A DNA stretch of 64,000 nt, taken from the NCBI GenBank assembly GCA_965225955.1, contig CBDDBX010000041.1, positions 44,729-108,728 on the forward strand. Direction: 5' to 3'. Shown here piece after piece: positions 1 through 8,762 of this stretch. How positions within the stretch are numbered: the first letter of the stretch is position 1; the number at the start of each line of letters is the position of its first letter. The notes beneath the pieces are model-generated. The model saw only the letters and a program-made list of their open reading frames with translations, was not told where the DNA came from and did not search any database. Source of the stretch: CBDDBX01 sp965225955 (GTDB taxonomy: Bacteria; Acidobacteriota; Aminicenantia; UBA2199). Both the position numbers and the translations under genes were made by a program.

Positions 1-1030
1 GCTTTTTTTGATACTTTTAAAAGTGGTGAGTTCTGTAACAGAAAAGTTATAAAGTTCAATAATTCCGAAGGGATACTGAGTAAACATTCCCTTATATTAA
101 TTGCTTCAATGAACTGGAGAGCTATTGAGGCTGAATTGAAGAGTGCAGGTGTCGATAATTATCTTATTGCTCCTCCAAGGTTTCTTGTGGATTCAGGCTT
201 AAGGCGTTTAAGAAATAGCTGCAATCCTGTAGATGATTATCTTGTGGAACCTCTCTTCAACGAAGTGGATAAAAAAAGATATGCAGAAGATCTGAAGCGT
301 ACCGTTCAACTCCCTGGAAATGATAAAGAGAAGATGTTGTTTGAACTTCTCTGGGGGAAGAATATTAACTCTCTGGATGAGCATGTAGAAGCCTTATCTG
401 ATCACTATTATAAGACTTCTTATAAAGGGCAGTATTACGATTTTATTAATAAAGATAAGATCTCTTCAATAATTGAAGGAGGAGTGTTTACTGGAGATGA
501 GACTGTAAAATTTTTAAAAGAATTTTCCTCAGTCAGAATTGTGGGGATTTGAACCTTTTTATAAGTCATATGCTGAAGGAGCTTTTGCAGATGAGATAGA
601 GAGGAGTGGAAGAGCAGAGATTATTCCCGAAGGTTTATGGAGTAGCAGAACAACTCTGAAGCTCAGAGGTGAAGGTTTGTCGGCAAATCTTGCAGAAGAG
701 GGAGAAGGAATTGATATAAAAGTAGATTCAATAGACTCTTTTGTAAGAAGAAGAGGAATAGAAAAGATAGATTTTATAAAACTGGATGTAGAGGGCGCAG
801 AGTTTGAGGTACTGAAAGGTGCAGAAGAGACTCTTGTTAAGCACAGACCTCAGCTTGCAGTTTGCCTGTATCATCAGAAAGAGGATTATTATCAGATTCC
901 TTTATATCTTTCTGAGGTGCTTGAAAATTATAATTGGCATATAGCGCATTACAGGGCATCATTTTTTGAAACTGTCTGGTATGGAATACCTGAGGAATCA
1001 GGTGGCCAACATGGAGAAAACAATGGATAG
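1..1030 (+). CDS. FkbM-family methyltransferase, 5' partial, frameshifted
   Basis: The reading frame is already open at base 1, so the gene begins outside the window. Residues encoded by about 1-165 match the end of the Rossmann-like module that starts the two enzymes at 2272 and 3778 (a D-x-x-K-G segment, then an LILIAS strand and a helix). The methyltransferase part follows: IIEGGVFTGDET (SAM-binding loop), GFEPF, and IDFIKLDVEGAEFEVLKGA, which is typical of FkbM O-methyltransferases acting on sugars or polyketides. The frame breaks at a GGGG run (543-546): the first frame stops at 552 and the rest continues in the next frame to 1030. Removing one G restores I-V-G-F-E-P-F. This is either an assembly indel or a recent inactivation. 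It is first in a cluster of overlapping genes. Confidence 0.8.
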
Positions 1031-2282
1031 GAATTTTTATAAGAATATTACCGGGTATTTTGATTTTGGGTGGTTGTATGGGTTAGCTGTAAATCTTGCA
1101 GGAAGTCGTGCAGGTTTTGTTGAGGTGGGTTCCTGGCTTGGTAAGTCAGCAGCTTTTATGTGTGAAGAGATATCAGCTTCAGATAAAGTTATCAGTTTTA
1201 ATGCTGTAGATCCGTGGTACGATTATGGGGGATATAAAGATACATATAACCTTTTTATGAAGAACCTTGATGCTCACGGACTTTCAGGTTTTGTTGAACC
1301 GGTTCAGAAAGAGAGTTATGATGCTTCTCAGTTATTTGGGGCAGATGTTCTTGATATGGTTTTTATTGATGGGGATCATACATATGAGGGCGTAAAGAAA
1401 GACATTGGTGCCTGGCTCTCTAAAGTAAAGCATTATGGAATACTTGCGGGACATGATTACAATTGGGAAGGTGTGAAAGAGGCTGTTAATGAAGCTTTTG
1501 GAGATGACTTTATTGTAATTGGTATCGTGTGGATGTATGCGAAAGATAAATTGATAAGAAGTTTTCTGGAAAGCCTTAAACTTCTGGTAAACGGAGATCA
1601 TAATGCGGCCTCTGTAAAGCTGCAGGAAATAATCGAAATCACAGTTGATAGTAAATATGAGCAGATGAAAAATCTGGCTTTACTTATTAGCTGTTGTATT
1701 GACACAATTTTTGGGGGATCTTCAGTTGAATCAGAGATCGTGGTTAATGGCAAACGTGAGAGTGTAGAAAACTATTTATATGAAAATCGTGGAGTCTGCT
1801 GGTTGTTTGAACTTGGAGTTCTGGCATTATGCAGAAAGAATATATACCATTTTTCAGAAGATCTTTTCCCGTTTCTTGTTAAAAACTGTGTCTATAATGA
1901 TAAACTGCATGAACTGCACTTCTACCATGGAAGATACAAAGAGCAGAAAGGTATTAAAGGTTGTGAAGAAGATTTTAATCTCTGTATTGAGATTCTTAAA
2001 ACCTTTGAAGCAAGAGAAAATCGTGACACATATATTCTTGCTTCAGCTTTGAAGAGAATCGGAAATGGAGAGGATGCTCTTAAATACTTTAAAGAGATTA
2101 CAGATGGGGAGTTTGATCAATACTACTCACTGGCTTCAATGTTTCATAGTGGCGAGATCTTATATGATAGAGGGACGTTTGATAAGGCGTCGATATTTTT
2201 CAGAAAAGTTCTTGATGACAATCCTGCTCACAATAAAGCTTCAGAGTATTTAAAAAAGATAAAAAATAACAGTGCTGGATAA
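1023..2282 (+). CDS. class I SAM methyltransferase (Methyltransf_24-like) with helical C-terminal tail
   Basis: The N-terminal half has the SAM fold signature: FVEVGSWLGKSA, VDPWYD, and DMVFIDGDHTYEGVKKDI. The last motif is typical of the Methyltransf_24 family that modifies surface sugars. The C-terminal ~200 residues look like TPR-type helices (repeated A-x-Y-F and YDRGTFDKASIFF units) and may hold partner enzymes. The ATG at 1023 has GGAG eight bases upstream, and an in-frame ATG at 1011 is also possible. The start overlaps the stop of the FkbM gene and the end overlaps the GTG of the next gene, so translation is probably coupled. The substrate is unknown; a sugar or cyclitol is inferred from the neighbours. 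Confidence 0.8.
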   Translation: MDRNFYKNITGYFDFGWLYGLAVNLAGSRAGFVEVGSWLGKSAAFMCEEISASDKVISFNAVDPWYDYGGYKDTYNLFMKNLDAHGLSGFVEPVQKESYDASQLFGADVLDMVFIDGDHTYEGVKKDIGAWLSKVKHYGILAGHDYNWEGVKEAVNEAFGDDFIVIGIVWMYAKDKLIRSFLESLKLLVNGDHNAASVKLQEIIEITVDSKYEQMKNLALLISCCIDTIFGGSSVESEIVVNGKRESVENYLYENRGVCWLFELGVLALCRKNIYHFSEDLFPFLVKNCVYNDKLHELHFYHGRYKEQKGIKGCEEDFNLCIEILKTFEARENRDTYILASALKRIGNGEDALKYFKEITDGEFDQYYSLASMFHSGEILYDRGTFDKASIFFRKVLDDNPAHNKASEYLKKIKNNSAG

Positions 2283-3778
2283 AGTTAACGATAATTCGGA
2301 TATATTCATCTATGGAACTGGTGATGCAGGAATCAGCTTACTTGCCTGGGTCGAAAAAACCAGACCTGACGTTAAAGTAAAAGGCTTCATAGACAGCTAC
2401 CGAAAAGGTAGTTTAAGAGGTAAAACCGTATATTCATTTGAAAAGTTTATCAAGAAATTTACAAATAACAGTTATGATCAGATACTTATTGCCTCTGGTC
2501 ATTCTGAAGAGATTGCAAAAAAACTCAGTGAAAATGGAATCAGAAATTATTTAGTAGCAAAGATTCCGGTTTATCTTCTGGGAGAGATATTCCCGGAAAC
2601 AGCTGCTGATGTCTTAAAGAAAGTTATTATAAAGCTAAGTAGTAAATTATCCAGAAAAAAGAAACACTACTTTTTTGGTGAATACAACGGCGGTTTTGCC
2701 GGGAATAATAAATATTTCTATCTATATCTTAGAGAGAATGGATACAATCCTGTGTGGGTAACTGATAGTGAAAAGGTTGAGAGAGAGTTAACAGGAGAAG
2801 GAGTAACCACTTTACTGGTCGCAAATTGTTCAGATGCACTGAAACTAAGGGATGGAAAGTACTTCTATTTTGATACAATGAACTGGCAGAGGAAAATGCC
2901 TTTTTTAAGGCATTTTAATAGCCGTATAATACATATGTCCCATGGGGTGGGATTGAAGATGACTCTCATGATGCTGCTGCCTGAAGATTTCAGGAATGCT
3001 TTAACAAAAACTGAAACCCGTAGAATAGAAGAGAAAATTTTTCATAACAGCCTTCTTGTGTCAACTTCAGAATTTTACGCAGCTAATGTTTCTGTTCCCG
3101 CATATAATACACCAAAGGAAAAAGTTGTGTTAACAGGTTATCCCAGAAACGATGTTTTATACAGGAAAATTGATGGTGAAGAGATTTTTACCGATGTGTC
3201 TTTGGTAAAGTTAGCTTTACAAAAAAGAGCGCAGGGCTGGAAACTTGCAGTCTATACGCCTACTTTCAGAGATAACAGATTAAATGATTCTGCAGTGGCG
3301 CCTTTCGATTTTCAACAATTTACCTCCTTTCTTGATAAGAACAGAATTATGCTGATTGTAAAATCCCATCCTCATGCAGAAAACTTATCCATAGCTTCAG
3401 AAAGCGTATGTGCTGTATATGAGAAAAGTAAAGATGTTTATCCTCTGCTGAGATATTGTGATCTTCTGATAACAGATTACTCATCTGTTTATATGGATTT
3501 TCTTCATACAGGAAAGCCAGTACTGTTTTACCCATATGATTATGATGAGTATATCAGGGAACATCACGACATACAGTTTGACTACAATGATATGACTCCC
3601 GGGCCTAAAGCCATGAATTATGAAGAACTGGAAGAGTGGCTTGACTATTTTCTAATAAAAAAAATGGACGGTTTTTGAAGATGCCAGAAAGTCTGTGCTT
3701 AATAAAGCTTATACATTTTCTGATGGGAATGCTTCTGTCAGGCTTATGGAATTAATAGAAAAGGATATGCAGAAATAA
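2272..3778 (+). CDS. CDP-glycerol-type glycerophosphotransferase with N-terminal Rossmann module, 3' frameshift
   Basis: Residues ~7-105 form a Rossmann-like module starting IYGTGDAG and ending in an ILIAS strand. The rest is a CDP-glycerol:poly(glycerophosphate) glycerophosphotransferase domain (Glyphos_transf family) with the HG pair in MSHGVGLK, the KSHPHAE motif and the LLITDYSS nucleotide-binding loop. Such enzymes polymerise or add polyol phosphates on surface glycans. The uninterrupted frame ends at 3678. A run of eight A (3657-3664) disrupts it, and with seven A the frame continues through a normal tail (KWTVFEDARKS ... VRLMELIEKD) to the TAA at 3776-3778. That TAA overlaps the next ATG. 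Translation starts at GTG 2272, overlapping the upstream stop. Confidence 0.82.
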
Positions 3779-4956
3779 TGAATAGGAAAATAGCCAGATA
3801 TGTGATTTACGGATCATTGGGCATGGCGGAGCATGTATATGATGCTCTTTACAGCAGAGAAGATTGCGAAGTTGTTGCAGTAGTTGATAGTAAAGCCGGT
3901 GGATTCTTAAAGGAATTTCCTGTAAATGAGTCCAGTTATCTTGGTGATATTGAGTTTGATAAGATAGTTATTGCAACTATGGACTACTCTTCAGCTGTTG
4001 AAGATCTGAGGAATGACGGCTTTGGAGAAAAGATTTTCAGAGAGGTACTGTGGGAACCATTCTTTCTGCAGATAGAACCAACAACAAAATGTAACTTCAG
4101 CTGTGTTAACTGTACAAGGAATCTGCTTCAGAAATGCCGGAAAAACCGTAATATGAGTATGGATGAGTTTAAGCAGATTCTTGATATGTATCCATCTGTT
4201 AAAAGAGTTCAGCTTCAGGGGCTTGGTGAACCTCTTATGAATCCTGATATTTTTGAAATGGCTGAGTTATGCAGATCCCGGAATATCTCTGTATCACTAA
4301 CTACCAACGGAAGTCTCCTTAATGAAAAGGCTCTTAACAGGATTGCAGAAAATCTGGATAAGCTCATAATATCAATAGATGGTCTGGAAGAAGAATCTTT
4401 TGGAAATTTAAGATTGAAGGGGGCATGGGAAACAGTTGATAAGAATATAAGAAAAGCTGTAACTTACAGAAACAGAGTTAAAATTGTTTTCAATTTTGTA
4501 GTTTCAGCGGAAAATGTGAAGCAGTGTGAAAATATAGTTGAGTTTGCAGAAAATCTGACACCTTCAGAGCTGCATATTCAGGGAGTAGAGAACTGGATGG
4601 TTCCCTCACAGGACGGATTTAAAAGCAGTTCTGAATTTGTGACAAAATCCCGGAAAGCAGTAAGTTCTGTAAAGTCTTTAATGGAGAACTGGAGAGCACG
4701 TCTGGAGGAAAGTAAAGTGGTACTCACCTTTACGGACTTTTCAAAAAGAGATGGGAAGTGCTGGTGGCCATACTTTGGCATGTTTATCTCAGTAGATGGA
4801 ATGGCTACTCCGTGTTGTATAAGAATGCAACCTGAGATATGGAGTTTTGGGGAACATGAGAGAAGTATCTGGAGTAGTGATAAGTATAGAATATTCAGGA
4901 GTTCCCATGCTGAAAACGAAGAAAGTTCAGATATCTGCCGCTATTGTCCCTTTTAG
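3778..4956 (+). CDS. radical SAM/SPASM enzyme with N-terminal Rossmann module
   Basis: Residues 1-~95 repeat the module of the preceding gene (VIYGSLGMAE, VVDSK, KIVIATMD). A radical SAM core follows with the cluster cysteines C105, C109 and C112 (CNFSCVNC), then LQGLGEPLMNP and TTNGSLL. The C-terminal SPASM-type cysteines appear in TPCCIRM and ICRYCPF. Such proteins cleave SAM to start radical chemistry on peptides, sugars or cyclitols. TAATG overlap with the gene before it suggests translational coupling. The glycan context makes a sugar or polyol radical modification the likeliest role, but this is inference. Confidence 0.85.
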   Translation: MNRKIARYVIYGSLGMAEHVYDALYSREDCEVVAVVDSKAGGFLKEFPVNESSYLGDIEFDKIVIATMDYSSAVEDLRNDGFGEKIFREVLWEPFFLQIEPTTKCNFSCVNCTRNLLQKCRKNRNMSMDEFKQILDMYPSVKRVQLQGLGEPLMNPDIFEMAELCRSRNISVSLTTNGSLLNEKALNRIAENLDKLIISIDGLEEESFGNLRLKGAWETVDKNIRKAVTYRNRVKIVFNFVVSAENVKQCENIVEFAENLTPSELHIQGVENWMVPSQDGFKSSSEFVTKSRKAVSSVKSLMENWRARLEESKVVLTFTDFSKRDGKCWWPYFGMFISVDGMATPCCIRMQPEIWSFGEHERSIWSSDKYRIFRSSHAENEESSDICRYCPF

Positions 4957-4991
4957 TTTTGTTAACCTTAGTTTGTAAATTTTATTATTTA

Positions 4992-5021
4992 TTGTACATG
5001 CCTGTACAGTTGATGTATAAT
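4992..5021 (+). promoter_or_regulatory. sigma70-type promoter with operator-like palindrome before the inositol phosphate synthase gene
   Basis: TTGTAC (4992-4997) and TATAAT (5016-5021) are separated by 18 bp. Overlapping the -35 is TGTACA-TGCC-TGTACA (about 4993-5008), two palindromic half-sites in dyad symmetry, as expected of a repressor or activator operator. The Shine-Dalgarno AGGAGG (5032-5037) and a TTG start at 5044 follow. This would let the last two genes be transcribed apart from the four upstream. Confidence 0.55.
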
Positions 5022-5043
5022 AGCCTTTTATAGGAGGCTAGAC

Positions 5044-6381
5044 TTGGAAAAGATACTTCGTGGAAATGAAATCAGACCTGCTGAAGGTAAACTTGGTGTA
5101 CTGATTCCTGGAATGGGAGCGGTAACAACTACATTACTGGCTGGTGTTTTTGCAGCCAAAAAAGGAATTGCTAAACCGATAGGGTCATTGACACAGATGG
5201 GTAAGATCCGTTTAGGAAAAAGAACGGACAACAATATTGTACCGATAAAGGAATTTGCGCCTCTTGCTGAACTTGAAGATATCGTATTCGGTGGCTGGGA
5301 TATTTTCTCAGACTCTGCATATGTAGCAGCTAAAAAAGCTGCGGTACTGAAACCAGAACATATTGAATCAGTAAGAGAAGAGCTTGAAAGTATCAAACCT
5401 ATGCCTGCGGTATTTGATAAAAAATATGTTAAGAATCTTGATGGTGATCATATTAAAACAGGTTCAAACAAGATGGAACTTGCTGAACAGGTTATGAATG
5501 ATATCGAAACTTTCAAGAAAGAGAATAATTGTGAGAGACTGGTTATTTGCTGGGCAGCATCTACTGAAGCTTATGTTGAAGCATCAGATGTTCACTCAAC
5601 CCTTGAAAAATTTGAAGAGGGTCTCAGAAATAATAATGAAGCTATTTCACCCAGCCAGATTTATGCATATGCTGCACTTAAAATGAATGTTCCTTACATT
5701 AATGGTGCTCCACATATGACAACAGATTGTCCTGCTCTTGAAGAGCTTGCAGACAGGAACAGAGTTTCTGTTGCAGGTAAAGATTTCAAAACCGGACAGA
5801 CTCTGATGAAAACAATCATTGCACCAGGTCTTCATGCGAGACTTCTCGGGGTTAACGGATGGTTCTCTACAAATATCCTTGGCAACAGAGACGGTGAAGT
5901 ACTTGATGATCCTGAATCATTCAAATCAAAAGAGGTTAGTAAGCTTGGTGTTCTTGACACTATTCTTAAACCTGATACATATCCTGAACTTTATGATGAT
6001 ATCTATCATAAGATCAGAATTAACTACTACCCTCCAAGAGGGGATAACAAAGAGTCATGGGATAATATCGATATCTTCGGATGGATGAACTATCCAATGG
6101 AAATCAAAATCAACTTCCTCTGCAGAGACTCAATCCTTGCGGCACCTGTAATGCTTGACCTGATTATCTTCTCAGATCTCGCTCAGCGTGCAAACATGTT
6201 CGGAATTATGGAATGGCTTTCATTCTATGTTAAGAGTCCGATTGTTAAAGAGGGACTTTATCCTGAAAACGGTATCTTTGTTCAGAGAACAAAGCTGCTT
6301 AATACACTTAGATATCTTATGAAAGAGGAATTGATCACCCACACTGGTTTAGATTACTACTATGATGTGGATGAAAAATAG
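5044..6381 (+). CDS. ino1: inositol-3-phosphate synthase
   Basis: This NAD-dependent enzyme converts glucose 6-phosphate to 1L-myo-inositol 1-phosphate, the entry to inositol lipids and inositol-containing glycans. The 445-residue protein has the NAD-binding loop GVLIPGMGAVTTT near residues 18-30, the GGWDIFSDSAY motif, the conserved SVAGKDFKTGQT (residues 242-253) and NILGNRDG (from 277). Its length fits the long bacterial type. The TTG start at 5044 has a strong AGGAGG seven bases upstream. It lies five bases before the mutase gene, so inositol and galactofuranose are probably made for the same surface polymer. Confidence 0.9.
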   Translation: MEKILRGNEIRPAEGKLGVLIPGMGAVTTTLLAGVFAAKKGIAKPIGSLTQMGKIRLGKRTDNNIVPIKEFAPLAELEDIVFGGWDIFSDSAYVAAKKAAVLKPEHIESVREELESIKPMPAVFDKKYVKNLDGDHIKTGSNKMELAEQVMNDIETFKKENNCERLVICWAASTEAYVEASDVHSTLEKFEEGLRNNNEAISPSQIYAYAALKMNVPYINGAPHMTTDCPALEELADRNRVSVAGKDFKTGQTLMKTIIAPGLHARLLGVNGWFSTNILGNRDGEVLDDPESFKSKEVSKLGVLDTILKPDTYPELYDDIYHKIRINYYPPRGDNKESWDNIDIFGWMNYPMEIKINFLCRDSILAAPVMLDLIIFSDLAQRANMFGIMEWLSFYVKSPIVKEGLYPENGIFVQRTKLLNTLRYLMKEELITHTGLDYYYDVDEK

Positions 6382-6386
6382 TAACA

Positions 6387-7478
6387 TTGATTCCCTTTGA
6401 TTTTCTTATAGTAGGAGCTGGTCTTGCCGGCTCCGTACTTGCAGAGCAGTTAAGCTCTGCTGGAAAACGTACCCTCCTTATTGATAAACGAAATCATGTT
6501 GGAGGGAATGTTTTCGATTTCAGATCTGATGGCCTTACAGTTCAGAAATATGGCCCTCACATTTTCCATACTAATTCTGAAAGAGTGTGGAAATATCTTA
6601 ATAAATATACCCGGTTCAACAATTACGTTCACAGAGTTATGGCTAGTGTGAATGGTGAATACTACTATATTCCAATAAATCTTGAAACTGCTGAGAAGTT
6701 CTTTAAAAGAAGTTTTACTCCTGAGTCCCTGAAGGAGTATTTTGAAGAGATAAGTATTCCTGTTGTTAAGGTTGAAAACTCCAGAGATGTTGTGGTTTCA
6801 AAAATCGGTGAGGATCTTTATAAAGCTTTTATAGAAAATTATACAAAAAAGCAGTGGGGAGTAGGACCGGAAGGCCTTAATCCCGAAGTGCTGCGAAGAC
6901 TTCCTGTAAGATTTAACAGAGATACACGATACTTCAGTGATCCATATCAGGGAATTCCTGTTAATGGTTTTACTCCAATGGTAGAGAAGATGGTTGCAGG
7001 AGTTACTGAAGTAAGACTTAATACCTCATTTGAAGATGTGAGAGATGCTGTTAATTACAAGAACCTGATATACACAGGTCCTATTGATGAGTATTTCAAC
7101 TATAAGTTCGGTAAGCTGCCTTACAGGACTGTACGATTTGAGTTTGAAACCCTGGATCAGGAAATTTTCCAGCCAAATAGTGTTGTAAACTATCCTAATG
7201 ATCAGGAATATACAAGAATAACTGAGTTCAAATATTTCTATCAGGAGAAGAGTGGTAGAACTGTTATATGCAGAGAGTATCCCGGGTGGGATGGCATTCC
7301 TTCTTACCCTGTTCCAACAGATGCAAATCGCAAACTTTTTCTGCAGTATGAAGCTGAAGCTGAGAAATTTGAAAATGTCTATTTTGCCGGGCGTCTCGGG
7401 AAATATCGCTATATAAATATGGACCAGGTAGTTCTTGAGAGCCTTCAACTTAGTGATCTTATTCTGAAGTGTAAATAA
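6387..7478 (+). CDS. glf: UDP-galactopyranose mutase
   Basis: This FAD enzyme interconverts UDP-galactopyranose and UDP-galactofuranose in the cytoplasm. The start DFLIVGAGLAGSVLAEQ is the dinucleotide-binding motif. LIDKRNHVGGNVFD, the YGPHIFHT loop, the NYTKKQWG segment and FAGRLGKYRYINMDQV are all family hallmarks, and 363 residues is the normal length. The start is TTG at 6387, five bases after the ino1 stop, with no clear Shine-Dalgarno, which suggests translational coupling. Galactofuranose points to O-antigen or capsule-type polymers. Confidence 0.93.
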   Translation: MIPFDFLIVGAGLAGSVLAEQLSSAGKRTLLIDKRNHVGGNVFDFRSDGLTVQKYGPHIFHTNSERVWKYLNKYTRFNNYVHRVMASVNGEYYYIPINLETAEKFFKRSFTPESLKEYFEEISIPVVKVENSRDVVVSKIGEDLYKAFIENYTKKQWGVGPEGLNPEVLRRLPVRFNRDTRYFSDPYQGIPVNGFTPMVEKMVAGVTEVRLNTSFEDVRDAVNYKNLIYTGPIDEYFNYKFGKLPYRTVRFEFETLDQEIFQPNSVVNYPNDQEYTRITEFKYFYQEKSGRTVICREYPGWDGIPSYPVPTDANRKLFLQYEAEAEKFENVYFAGRLGKYRYINMDQVVLESLQLSDLILKCK

Positions 7479-7502
7479 GACCGGAATAGTTTCCCGGCCT
7501 TC
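7477..7502. terminator. short GC hairpin between convergent genes
   Basis: AAGACCGG and CCGGCCTT can pair (one mismatch) around a nine-base loop, just after the glf stop and just before the stop of the convergent tail-collar gene. No long T-run follows, so this is a weak bidirectional terminator candidate. Confidence 0.35.
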
Positions 7503-7509
7503 ATAGTGA

Positions 7510-8217
7510 TTAGTTGGCTTTGATGATAAATATTGTACTTATATTAGCAGGTCTTGACTCTGCTCCACCAGTAAATCCTGTTCTGGAGTTATAATATACA
7601 GTCCACTGCCCATTTATAGCAACTTTCTGCCAGTAGGTTCCTCCGCCTGAGCCTTTAAGATAAGCTCCTCCATCTGCGTAATGAGTATGGCTTTTTACAG
7701 CACTGCCCTGTTTTGTTCCGACATTGTCTCCAGATGTACCATCACCTCTGTCGGTTCTTGTTGAAGCATCAGGGTCAATACCTGCACCATTATCTCTTCC
7801 TCTTAAAAACTGACCTCTGAAATCAGGAAGATTGAATGTTGTACTACCATCTCCAGCTCCGTATGTTGTGCCGAGAATGGCAAAAAGCTGAGAGTAATCA
7901 GTTCTTGATACCGCCTGTCCGTTACATTCCAGATAGCCAGTTGGTATTGTGTTTACAGCCCACATGGTTATAGCTCCAACAGGGGAGTTACCGGCATTAA
8001 AACTTACCCACTGATTATTCTGGGTTCTGCCATAAAAACTGGCATCACTGCTGTCATAAATTATTTCTCCAACTTCAGGTGCATAGACATTGTCTTTGCC
8101 ATTAATTGCAGGGGCTTTGAAATTTAACCCTTTTACACTTGCTCCCTGTGTAATTGTAAGAATTGTTAAGAATGTAACCACTGCCAGTGTGATGAAAAAT
8201 TTTTTTCTTATATCCAT
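7510..8217 (-). CDS. secreted phage-tail-collar-domain protein
   Basis: The 235-residue product begins with a Sec signal peptide (KKFFITLAVVTFLTILTITQGAS). After a short region common to tail-fibre-like proteins (GEIIYDSSDASFYGRTQ) it has a phage Tail_Collar domain: GAITMWAVNTIPTGYLECNGQAV, then LPDFRGQFLRGRDN and SHTH. This domain is also found in non-phage exported proteins. The ATG at 8217 was chosen because AGGAGG precedes it by six bases; the longer frame adds 24 unlikely residues that would mask the signal. It stands alone on the minus strand, convergent to glf. The function is unknown; a surface or receptor-binding role is inferred. Confidence 0.82.
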   Translation of the reverse strand: MDIRKKFFITLAVVTFLTILTITQGASVKGLNFKAPAINGKDNVYAPEVGEIIYDSSDASFYGRTQNNQWVSFNAGNSPVGAITMWAVNTIPTGYLECNGQAVSRTDYSQLFAILGTTYGAGDGSTTFNLPDFRGQFLRGRDNGAGIDPDASTRTDRGDGTSGDNVGTKQGSAVKSHTHYADGGAYLKGSGGGTYWQKVAINGQWTVYYNSRTGFTGGAESRPANISTIFIIKAN

Positions 8218-8260
8218 TAAATCCTCCTTTTTAATGTCTATTTTGAGGGATTCCATGTTT

Positions 8261-8289
8261 AGGTTACTATTGTAAAAAAATATTGTCAA
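8261..8289 (-). promoter_or_regulatory. candidate promoter of the tail-collar gene
   Basis: On the minus strand a perfect TTGACA (8289-8284) is followed after 17 bp by TAACCT (8266-8261), giving a leader of about 37 bases to the ATG at 8217. The -10 is a poor match, so confidence rests on the -35 and the spacing. Confidence 0.4.
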
Positions 8290-8367
8290 GGGACATCAAA
8301 TTTAAGTTTACCTTCATACATTAGATATGTATATCTTTTATTACGATGTTTTGAATAGATATGCAGT

Positions 8368-8394
8368 TCCCGTTCAATGAGTCATTGAATCGGG
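8368..8394. repeat. 12-bp inverted repeat (hairpin) in the intergenic region
   Basis: CCCGTTCAATGA and CATTGAATCGGG pair with one bulged A around a two-base loop. No T-run follows on either strand. It lies in the 545-bp gap (8218-8762) between the divergent tail-collar and RHS genes, so it may be a protein-binding site or an RNA structure. The rest of the gap shows only AT-rich sequence. Confidence 0.5.
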
Positions 8395-8562
8395 AGCATT
8401 GAGAAATAATTGATGTTATTTGATTGATTCTATCATGTTTGTTGAAAAATACAAGTTATCTTTACTGTTGAGGTCTGGATTTCTCTGTTGTTAATGTTGG
8501 GTTTTGGTTTGTGCTGCAAACTTTTGTGATGGTTGGTGGAGCTTAAAGAATATTTTTTTAAC

Positions 8563-8591
8563 TTGAGTTTGTGTTACTTTTGTAATAGAAT
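8563..8591 (+). promoter_or_regulatory. candidate promoter of the giant RHS gene
   Basis: TTGAGT (8563-8568), a 17-bp spacer and TAGAAT (8586-8591) form a plausible sigma70-type promoter. It implies an untranslated leader of about 165 bases before the ATG at 8763. No better candidate was seen in the gap. Confidence 0.3.
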
Positions 8592-8762
8592 GCTTTCTGA
8601 ATAATTGGTAATTGCGGGATAGATAGAACAGAGGGGACAGTTCATAAATTCCCGGATAAATAGTGGAAGGTTTTTCTATTAACTTTAAGTGTACTCTTAT
8701 GTTTTTGCAGTGTAAATGGCGAAGGAGAAGTTCCTGAATAGGTTACGGAGTTTTAAAATAAG

